Part shown: in pieces, positions 55,923-64,000 of the stretch | Position numbering within the stretch: the stretch's first letter is position 1 | How the letters are laid out: every line of letters starts with the position of its first letter | The notes under the pieces: generated by a model | The model's database searches: none | The model's input: the letters and a program-made list of their open reading frames with translations, nothing else | Told to the model about the DNA's origin: nothing | Assembly (NCBI GenBank): GCA_964019695.1 | Contig: OZ026516.1 | Coordinates: forward strand, 96,782,368-96,846,367 | Length of the DNA stretch: 64,000 nt | From: Loripinus fragilis | Taxonomy: Eukaryota > Mollusca > Bivalvia > Lucinida > Lucinidae | Reading direction: 5' to 3' | Position numbers and translations under genes: made by a program

Positions 55923-57566
55923 TCAATAAGATATTTTTTCTTGGTGCTTTTCATATAACTTGTAAAGATTATTTCTCCTAAATTTACGCTTGATTTTTCT
56001 TTTTGCGGACCCACAACGCACTTGGTTGTTTTCAAAACATTTCTGTTTGGCCAAAAGTCCAGCCGACACTTTACTATTTGAAGGGATAGAACAGCCAATT
56101 GCTTCACAAAGCTTCAATATTGCCTCTCCGGAACCATTGTTGCATTTGAAGACTGCACAATGATCCCTTCCTGAAAAATTCCTGGCAAATGTCACATTTT
56201 TAGGCAATGCATGTCTAATAACATTATTCACAGATTCAACTTTTTTTGAGTTTGAATTAAGTTTGGTCTTTTTCACAATGCTCGCCCCAAGACAATAGTC
56301 AATACAGTCTCGTAATACTTTTTCCGAACCTATTTTCACCTTCAATTTGAAAAAGTAAGGTAAACATTCACTTTTAACAAGCCAATTGTTGTCACTGTCA
56401 CCCATACAGACAGTAGACTGTGACAGACATAGCCTGTGGTCACCCTGATAGCATGCTATGATGGCGTCAGAAGTCATATTGATGTGTTTTTAAAGCATAA
56501 GCGCGTCACCGTTTACTTTTCTATGAATGTTTTGAAACTCCGATTGGCAGCGCATGCTTAGATCAACAGCAAAGCTGTTTAATTTCTTCTCTCTACATCT
56601 TTTTGTCACCCCAGGCATCATGTTAAGAAGAGTTCTTCTACTCTTTATATGCTTTCGATGATTCTGTGAAAGATGTCGTGTATCAGTTTGGTGCACTGGG
56701 GCAACAGACGACATATTTGCAAGATGGAGGTCTTCTGCGGCTTTAAACGCACTGGTGTCTGGATCCATAGTGATGTATTGTACTTGTTGCTGATCCTATT
56801 TTAGCTGGAGTAAACAGGATTTCGCCCACTGTCTCTCATCCCCAATACTCTGCTCCATTGGGATGGTTGCACTACATTTTTCTGACTTGATGTCACACTG
56901 TATCTCATCTGTTGAAGAGTGGTAACCATGTTTACTGCACAATTTGCTTACATTCTCCATGGCGATAACTTGCTTCTTTCTCGTCACATTTTCAACAACC
57001 GAGTAGCTGCACTGTGTTGCAGGCTGGAATGGAGTCTTCCCTATCCCTGAATATAGAGGGTTGTTAAACATTCCATCAGACTGAATGGCTATATCTGTTT
57101 CTGGCTGTCATCTTAATAAATTTATGGTCTTCAGAGACTTTCTCCTTGCTTTCATGTCACTCTTGTTGACATTTTCAATAATTTTGCATACTGCATTTGC
57201 ACATTTTTGCAGACCTCTTCTAGAAGGAGCAGGAATATTTGTACTTAGAAATATCTTTCTGACATTGCTGGGACCATGGGTGTATTACTAAGCCCAATAT
57301 TTAGTCCGACATTGGCCGTGGCAGGTTTTCTTCTGGGCTTTCCGGTTTTTATCTCTTCATACAGGTTATACATCTGCGATTCGTACTGACAGCGATCACA
57401 GATTACTTTTTCTTTCCAACATAGCATTCTCTGTTGTTCACTTGCATAATCGAAATCTAACCGTCCACCACAGGAAGGGCTTGTTTGCTGGTGTTGGTGA
57501 AAAACCTCATTCAACATGTCCCATAGCCTTCTAGTATGAAGGAGTCTGTAGCAATCAGAGTCTCCA
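55923..57566 (-). pseudogene. Mutator-like transposase (invertebrate family), broken
   Basis: The minus strand runs through the family's blocks in order: an acceptor TTAAGGTTTCAG at 57567, RRLWDMLNEVFHQHQ, GGRLDFDYASEQQRML, CDRCQYESQMYNLYEE (CxxC zinc ligand), TGKPRRKPATANVGLNIGL, NNPLYSGIGKTPFQPATQCS, MENVSKLCSKHGYHS, IKSEKCSATIPMEQSIG, DPDTSAFKAAEDL, DTRHLSQNHRKHIKSR, LNSFAVDLSMRCQSEFQNI, SDAIIACYQGDH, RHALPKNVTFARNFSGRDH, and LYKLYEKHQEKISY. This is the Mutator-like transposase domain found in many molluscs and cnidarians. Breaks: one frameshift near 57250, in-frame stops near 57112, 56796 and 56490. Inactive, but recent. Confidence 0.85.
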
Positions 57567-57679
57567 CTGAAACCTTAAGAAAAGACATGCTCATTTTTAG
57601 GTGCAAAAACCCGAACACACGATCTGACATGTGCCATTATAGCAGCCAGCAGCGTGAAATTGCAATTATTTTTTATCCA

Positions 57680-58150
57680 TCAGTAAAAGTGTGTGTTTTG
57701 GGGTCACTCAAAAGAACCGTGTCATTGACCGTCTCATTGAGGCGGTCTTTTTGAGTACCCACAGTATATGTTGTGGTTCAGAAATAAGATAAATAATCTT
57801 CAGCTGCTACAGGCTCTTATCTGGGGGCCTGCAGCAGTGTGTTTTGGTTGCTCAAAAGAACCGTCTCATTGAGACGGCTCTGAAAAAGTATTAAAAGACT
57901 GTATTGACTACCCACAACATATGGTTTGATTGAGAGAGAAGATAAATAATTTTCAGTTACCCGCTCATATCAGTGGTTCTCAAAAGAACAGTCTCATTGA
58001 GACGGTTCTTTTGAGTACCCACAATATATGTTTTGGTTGAGATATAAGATAAATAATTTTCAGCTACAAGCTCCTACCTGGGGTGCTCAAAAGAACCGTC
58101 TCATTGAGACGGTTCTTTTGCGTACCCACAACATATGTTTGGGTCGCGAA
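57680..58150 (+). repeat. CTCATTGAG palindrome array, second block
   Basis: Four units about 110-140 bases apart, each with CTCAAAAGAACCGTCTCATT, GAGACGGTTCTTTTGAGTAC, CCACAACATATGTTTTGGTT and GAGAAATAAGATAAATAATT, and GGGGCCTGCAG between some. Here the left arm (CTCAAAAGAAC) is complete, unlike in the 53-kb array. Confidence 0.9.
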
Positions 58151-58209
58151 ATAAGATAAATAATTTTCAGTTGGGGGGCCTGCAGCCCATAGTGTATGAT
58201 GATAGTGTG

Positions 58210-59607
58210 ATGCATTTTAGCAATGAGTTGTTTCCCTTGCATTGTAGAAATTTTGGCTGACAGTAAATTTTTACTGAAATTTAATGATTTTTAACCCCTC
58301 CCCGGGCCCCAGGGACCTGGGCATTTTTTTTTCGCTGTTGCACGCCCCATTCATGTGAATGAAAAGTTAAAATCGTATGAAGTATACGCATGTCACTACA
58401 TTCAATGGGGTCCACTGGGTCTGGGATCCAAATTACTGCCTTTGGGTCCAAAATAATGCATTAAAGCTTATTTTAGGACATTTTGGCTATTTTAATGTTT
58501 AGTTCATCGATTGCTATGAGCAGCGTTCACCAATTGAAAATGAATTTTTGTAAAGGTGTTTTCGATTGCCATTTTGATTCACCTCTCCGTTTTTAAATCA
58601 TATGTAGCTCAATTAAAATTGCACATTGCATGGTGAAATTTGTCTGGTATTTAGGGAAGACATTCAAATGTTTCACTGACCAGCCACTTGTGTATTATCC
58701 CTTTTCAAAAAGAGAAAAAACATCACTAAACTGAATTTTCATCTTGAAAACATTGTAAAAAATGATCAGTTAATATCACGACATTTATAATTGGAAATCA
58801 GAAACAACACCTGCATAGAACAAATCACGATTCATTTCAGAATAGATAGGCGAAACCAATTTTATTAAAATTCTGCTATAAATTATAAAAAAAAACAAAA
58901 AACAGATAAACTGACTTATTTATAACAGCGGCTGTACATATTGATCGCAGTTCCTCGATTGTGTTCAGCGTTCGATGTTGCCGCCTACCCAGTGTGAATT
59001 AGTTGTGTTGCATATCAAATTAAAGGGAATGAAACAGGGTAGATAATCCTTATGTCTACCAAAGTTGAAGTCAATAACTGTTTTGTTGTATGGCGTTTCA
59101 ACTAAGAATGAAACTTTTCTATTTTTTGTTTTGTTGTTTTAGTTATGTTCAACCTTCAGCCTAAGGACTTTCTCACAAGTTTTATCAACTGTTATTAAAA
59201 TTTTAAACATAGTATTTTGCATGTTGAAAAGTATACTAATTCTCTGAGTGTGGAATGTAAAATTTAATTGCTATAAAACTTTTTTTTTTATACTTTTTGT
59301 TTTTTCAAAACAAAGATATAAATTAACAAACAAGATAATACAAAACTTTTTTTAAAAAAATCATGAAAGTCTTTAATTTACCTGTTGGGATGTGAAACAG
59401 CAAATCATGTCAATTTCATGCAGCACATGTTAATTTTATATTAATCATGCTATTTTTAGCTCTACAAAAAGTGTCAAAATATTAACTTCTGGAAACTAGT
59501 TTGAGCTGGTTTTCATGCAATATTAACTTGTAGGCCAGTTTAGACCGGTTTTCAGGTAGACATAGAGATTTATGAAGACAAATTGAGTCAATCAGGAGGG
59601 TCCGAGG
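58210..59607. other. Non-coding DNA with MITE remnants
   Basis: 58955-58993 has GCGTTCGATGTTGCCGCCTA, an end of the GGATAGGCGGCAATC MITE; 58540-58580 contains its inner part (TTTTCGATTGCCATTTTGAT). The rest is AT-rich and unassigned. Confidence 0.5.
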
Positions 59608-60283
59608 ATTAACCGAAATCAGCAGAAATCACCAAGAAATCACCAGATAAAAATAAGAAAAACTACCATTTTATGGTTAGTTTAATGTCATAATATAATA
59701 AGAATTAGTATGATAAGCTTATTTCTACTTTGATTTTAAAAAGAAATGAAAAAATGTTATGATGTCACTTTCAAATTCAGTGCACCGAAATCACCAGATA
59801 AAAATTGGAAATCACAATTTTATTATTAATTTAATGTCATAATAGGATAACAATTTGTATAATAAGCTTATTTCTACTTTGATTAAAATATGAAAAAAAA
59901 TGTACATTTCAATTTCCAATTCAAGGCATGGCAAAATCACCAAAATCACCAGAAAAAAAGGAAATATCCATTTTAATGTTAATTTTATACCTTTAATATG
60001 ATATAAATAATAGTAGAATAATTGATAAGTTTACAAAAGGCTTATATTTTAATGAGCCAGCAAATAAATATTTCAATACAAAATATAGCATCACATTATA
60101 GCAATTTGAAAGTGATTTTTTTTATCAACATATTTTTAAAAACGGACTAGAAATAAGCATATTATACTAATTCTTATCATATTATTGCATTAAGTTAACA
60201 ATAAAAAGGTGATTTCTTACTTTTATCTGGTGATTTCGGTGATTTTCTGGTGATTTTGGTGATTTCTGTTGATTTTGGTTAAT
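59608..60283. mobile_element. Element with ATTAACC/AATCACC-rich TIRs, 676 bp
   Basis: The left end ATTAACCGAAATCAGCAGAA, ATCACCAAGAAATCACCAG and AATGTCATAATATAATAAGA is mirrored at the right end. Three internal units of about 165 bases repeat CACCAGATAAAAAT..AGAA, TTTAATGTCATAATA, ATAAGCTTATTTCTACTTTG. No ORF. Confidence 0.8.
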
Positions 60284-60717
60284 GATCGCACTGAATCAGG
60301 AGACGGGATTCTCTCTAGTCATATAACAATATGTCATATTGGTTTGTGCAATAATTTTTTTCAGGGTGAACAGCATCTCGCAGATAAGATAGTTTGGTCT
60401 CAGAGAAAGTCCAGTTCTAAGGAGTCCATTGACCACAGTTATCAACATACAGCAATATCTGATGTGATATCAAGGGAATTATAACTCTTTCATTTTAATG
60501 TTTGATAACAGTACAGATTTGTTACTCACTGAGCCAAATTTTAATTACTCAGTATGGTCTCAGCAAGAGTTGAACCTATAACATTTTACTTGGCCATTAG
60601 GATTGAATCCCTAACCCATGATTTCTGGATGTGTTAAATAAGAAACAAGTTCTGCTGGACAAACTGATTGACTTGTCGAATGATGGCCAGCTTCAATGTC
60701 AGCAGGAAATCAGGAGT

Positions 60718-60802
60718 GGTACTGAGACTGCTTGGTACTTGTTCAACAAAGGAAGACCCATCCGGACATGACTGAAAAATTGTTCACTGGTTGAAGAAAC
60801 AA
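60718..60802 (+). mobile_element. SINE-2 tail fragment
   Basis: GCTTGGTACTTGTTCAACAA, AGACCCATCC, GACTGAAAAATTGTTCACTG and CATAAACAAAC correspond to the 3' half of SINE-2. Confidence 0.6.
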
Positions 60803-61038
60803 ATCATCCATAAACAAACATTTTGGATCCAGATTTTGGACCGACAGCAGTGTTAAATCTACGAAATTTTCGGTTGTCATTTTCATGTGATTTCAGGTGG
60901 AAATTAAACACTGTCCAATATTTGCCCATTTGCATGATGTTGAACCTTTAACAAGGGGCCATTTGATACAAAAGTGGGTTGGTGGCACCCTCTAGATTTT
61001 GCAGAGGCGATCAGCAGACAACATTAGTAGGTAAAAAG

Positions 61039-61219
61039 TTAACTCATAAAGCGCCACCTACAATTTGCAGCAGACGACAATTTCAAATTTTGCTGCTTTT
61101 AAGGCATGATATATCATGAGATTCTCATGAAATATCATACCTTATTTTTTCAAAATTTAGGAAATTTGTCACCATATTTGTCGTCTGCTGCAGTTGTGAT
61201 TGGCGCTTTAAGGGTTAAA
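61039..61219. mobile_element. AACCCTTAAAGCGCC MITE, copy 3
   Basis: TTAACTCATAAAGCGCCACC and TGATTGGCGCTTTAAGGGTTAA ends; CAGCAGACGACAATTTCAAA and TTTGTCGTCTGCTGCAG inner arms; centre ATCATGAGATTCTCATGAAA. Confidence 0.85.
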
Positions 61220-61384
61220 TAGAAAACTGATATAATCAAATGTCTTCTGTTATAATAAAATGCATAATTTTAAGTTGTATAATTTTTCAAAGTGGAGTTT
61301 GGTATAACATAGGTCCAGATAAGTGAACTTTTATAGACAAAATTGTGAGTACACTTGCAATTTTTCATCCATTTGAACCTTTGT

Positions 61385-61435
61385 TTTGGGTGCTCAAAAG
61401 AACCGTCTCAATGAGACTGCTCTTTTGAGCATCAA
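61385..61435. repeat. Solo CTCATTGAG palindrome
   Basis: TGGGTGCTCAAAAGAACCGT / CTCAATGAG / ACTGCTCTTTTGAGCATCA; a single unit outside any array. Confidence 0.85.
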
Positions 61436-61439
61436 GAAA

Positions 61440-62560
61440 ATTGTTTTTTGGTTGAGAAATAACAAAATGATTTTTAAGCACTTTCACCTGGATACTTAAA
61501 GTGTATTTAGCTATTCCCTTTCAACTGATAAGAGACTGCCTGCAGCCAAATCAAGGAAATCAGATCAATTGACAGGGGCCCCATACTGGGAATTTAGTCA
61601 TATAGTACACATGTATAGGTAAACCTCTCAATAGCCTCTATATGACCCAATGCAAATCATATGGCACATTGATTTCTGTTTCCAGCCAGTTCATTTGTAT
61701 GATTGCAATATAATACAGATGAATCTTATGCTGTCTGGAAAGCAGTGCAGATCTAGATTTCCTGTCGACAGATGGATTCACTAGATTTAGCCAGCTGATT
61801 CTTCATCTACACTCTTTTCTAAAGATGACATATCCTGGTTCAACAGGACAAGGGTTCACTCATAGAAGCATAGTTTGTTTTTTGTTCGTTTGATTTGATT
61901 CTTTACATCCCATCAACAATCTTTCAGTTAAACAGGGACCTGTCTTCCTGGGTTGAACCAGTACCAAGCTAGGATACTATAAGCATAGAGTTCATTTAAT
62001 GGGACATCGGCCAGATCAGATATGACAGAATGTGGCCCTCATAAGGTTTTGCATTGTTTCCTTACATTAGGTACTTTTAATATTTGAGTGAAATTATAAT
62101 CCTAACAGGAGATGGATGGGTTCAATTATTGGAGGATCATTGACACTTGCTATGGGTAAATGCCTATGGTTTTTAGTAAGAATTAAAGTTTGTCAATTGT
62201 TCCTTTCGGCGCCGTGAAGCTACCCTGACCTGTGTACTTTGACAGTGAAATCCATTTTCCATATTAAATGCTTCAAAGACATTAAGCAGCCGCAAAAACC
62301 AGGGCTTAAGCCCTAAAAGTGCCTTTTCTACCGAATAGGAAATAATGACAGCACTGAAGTTCTCTAGCACCAACCTCCTAAATTGATTTGTATTCTGTGC
62401 TAGTTTAATTTGAAGTAAATAAAGTGTAAAAGTAGAATTAGTAAGGTTTATGCATTTTTCATAAGAAAAAAGTTCACTGTTATTTAATAAAACATTGTAT
62501 AGCAAAGGTCCTGTACTAATCTATTTGCATGCTGGGTAATTGTTCATGCTTTCATTTTCT
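61440..62560. other. Non-coding DNA with a SINE-2 tail
   Basis: 61881-61985 (minus strand) matches the SINE-2 3' half (CTTGGTACTGGTTCAACCCA, GATTGTTGATGGGATGTAAA). The 110-codon minus frame at 62173-62505 has no recognised domain. Confidence 0.5.
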
Positions 62561-62579
62561 CTGCTGGCTTTTTTCAAAA

Positions 62580-62720
62580 TCAAGATTTTTTACAAATAAA
62601 TCACCTAGGAGTACTATCGGACTGTCAAACAGTTGGGATTCAGATCAAGCTTGACATTCTGATGGTCTCCAAACTGTTTCCAAAGGCTATCAGCAGACGA
62701 CAAAATTCTCTGCTGGCATG
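62580..62720. repeat. Half copy of the TCATCTGCTG foldback family
   Basis: GTACTATCGGACTGTCAAAC, CAGATCAAGCTTGACATTCT and CAGCAGACGACAAAATTCTC parallel parts of the full element at 63234-63555. Confidence 0.6.
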
Positions 62721-63002
62721 CTAAGAGTTTTAAAACTGCTAAGTGTATTATCTCATTTAGGTAGCTTTCGTGAATATGTAAACCATAAATATTCAGACAC
62801 TTTATGCTATGCCCTTCAAAGGATCTAGCTATTGAATCAGTTTTACTTCCCAATGCTAAATGGGACACTTTTATTCCTTCATTATTTGTCTACGGCTGAG
62901 ACATGAATATTCTATGACCTTTCTTCCAATCTTCGGTAATCTTCGTAAAATGGGTGCTTTAGATTGTGGCATGATTTCTTTTATGAATGAACAAATCAAA
63001 AT

Positions 63003-63053
63003 TTCTCGATAGCCTAATGGATAAAGATGTGGGTTCGAGTCCAGTAGCATTTC
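63003..63053 (+). repeat. tRNA-like remnant (A and B boxes, anticodon arm missing)
   Basis: TAGCCTAATGGATAA (A-box-like) is followed only about 15 bases later by GGGTTCGAGTCC (good B box). The anticodon arm is absent, so this is a deleted tRNA or SINE head, not a functional tRNA. Confidence 0.5.
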
Positions 63054-63233
63054 ATTTCTTTTCTTCTTTCTTTTAAATTTGCTAATTTCTTCGTCTTTAT
63101 TCTTGCTTTTGTGTACACATGGTTATATTTTTTTGAATCTGGCATATGTTTATTCAACAAATACACACACATAGAAACGTATATAATTTCAATAAGCCGA
63201 AATAACTCCTTGCACGCTGGGTGAGTTTAATTC

Positions 63234-63555
63234 TTTTTTGTCATCTGCTGATTTTTTTTTTCAAAATAAACTTTTTCAAAGCATCTTTCAGGAACACTAT
63301 CAGAGTGTCAAACGGTCTGTATCAAGATCAGGACCGATGTTCTGTCGGCATTTTAACAATCTAACTTTCCTTATTAGCAGAGACTTTTTTCATGTGCTTT
63401 TAACCTTTGCAAAAACAGTAAGGACCCAGATCAGGACCAGAAAGAATGTCACTCCTGATCTTGATCCAAACCAATTGACACTCTGATAGTGTGTTCCTAA
63501 AAGAATTTATGGAAAAAGGTTATATTTGAAAAAAAAAGTCAGCAGATGACAAAAA
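63234..63555. mobile_element. Foldback element with TTTTTGTCATCTGCTGA ends, 322 bp
   Basis: CTTTTTTGTCATCTGCTG and CAGCAGATGACAAAAAG close a nested palindrome: AGGAACACTATCAGAGTGTC and GACACTCTGATAGTGTGTTCCT-type arm; ATCAAGATCAGGA and TCCTGATCTTGAT. It is centred near 63395. Confidence 0.88.
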
Positions 63556-63593
63556 GATAATAGAAAAAATCTTTCTGGTTTAATTGTATTGTA

Positions 63594-63812
63594 TTTAACC
63601 CTTAAAGCGCCAATCACTACTGCAGCAGACTACAAATTTCGCTACACCTTTCCCAATTTTTGACAAAAATATGGTATGGTATTACATGAGAATCGTCTGC
63701 CAGCAGACGATTCTCATGAAATAAAATGCCTCATTTGAAATTTTTGAAAAAGTGGCAAAATTTGCAATTGTCCTCTGCTGCAAATTATAGGTGCTGCTTT
63801 AAGGGATGAAAT
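63594..63812. mobile_element. AACCCTTAAAGCGCC MITE, copy 4
   Basis: TTTAACCCTTAAAGCGCCAA and GGTGCTGCTTTAAGGGATGA ends; perfect central palindrome ATGAGAATCGTCTGCC / AGCAGACGATTCTCAT. Confidence 0.88.
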
Positions 63813-64000
63813 TAAGGTGGAGCTTGCATTTAATAATTCTATACAGATAATGTCAGAAATGTGTTGAAAGATCCTGGTCCAACATTTTATTAGACATACA
63901 ATAAAGGTCTAGATCAAGTCCATTTTATCTGACAATGTCGTCTGCTGATAACCTTGCAAACAGTTAGGACCCAGATCAGCACTGATTAAAAGTCAGTCCT
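63813..64000. repeat. Edge: further TCGTCTGCTG / GATCAG family sequence
   Basis: AATGTCGTCTGCTGATAACC and GGACCCAGATCAGCACTGAT show another member of the same foldback family cut by the window end. Confidence 0.5.

Noticed and set aside
62173..62505. 110-codon minus frame
   Set aside because: No recognisable domain, no clear start or splice context; kept out as unsupported.

Overview
This window looks like an intron-rich, repeat-dense animal genome, most likely a marine bivalve or another lophotrochozoan. The evidence is the spaced exons with GT/AG splice signals, a parvulin (PIN4-type) terminal exon, two tRNA-headed SINE families of the kind common in bivalves, mariner, hAT and Polinton remnants, several decayed LINEs, and many palindromic MITEs. 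There is no bacterial-style gene packing. Most long reading frames are accidental.

Region by region: 0-2 kb holds a Polinton/Maverick remnant on the minus strand (broken packaging ATPase and the broken C-terminal part of protein-primed DNA polymerase B). At 2.2-2.9 kb is a host exon for a Thr-rich, mucin-like stalk plus one transmembrane helix. At 4-12 kb are a 440-bp foldback element, SINE-1, several MITEs and the last exon of a PIN4-like prolyl isomerase (7853-8008). At 12.9-16.5 kb two decayed LINEs lie tail to tail with a dead mariner beside them. At 17-23.3 kb are two copies of an unclassified repeat, an orphan exon on the minus strand and a second copy of the first LINE. At 24.4-30.7 kb a 6.3-kb interval is bounded by inverted repeats and sits inside a minisatellite. 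At 31-44 kb the sequence is mostly non-coding, with a 45-bp minisatellite, an orphan exon, a candidate secreted-peptide gene and a long-period tandem array.

The most unusual part is 44.5-62 kb. It has a cluster of CCCCGCGGGG palindromes, then a 2.5-kb element (45752-48295) with about 450-bp terminal inverted repeats and a 9-bp A-rich direct repeat at its ends (Mutator-like hallmarks) that carries an SGNH-hydrolase-like fragment. A palindromic repeat centred on CTCATTGAG occurs about 16 times, including a dimeric satellite-like array embedded in the 3' part of a LINE; that LINE is itself interrupted by a hAT MITE with a clean target duplication. Next comes a convergent gene pair: an I-PpoI-like His-Me (HNH) endonuclease frame with all expected catalytic and zinc residues (55376-55762, +), and a Mutator-like transposase pseudogene (57566-55923, -).

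Host-gene content is low: one recognisable terminal exon, one mucin-like exon and a few orphan exon candidates. The main story is transposon on transposon. The working hypothesis of most interest is that the endonuclease and Mutator-like transposase belonged to one mobile element and that the long-TIR element nearby is a non-autonomous relative.
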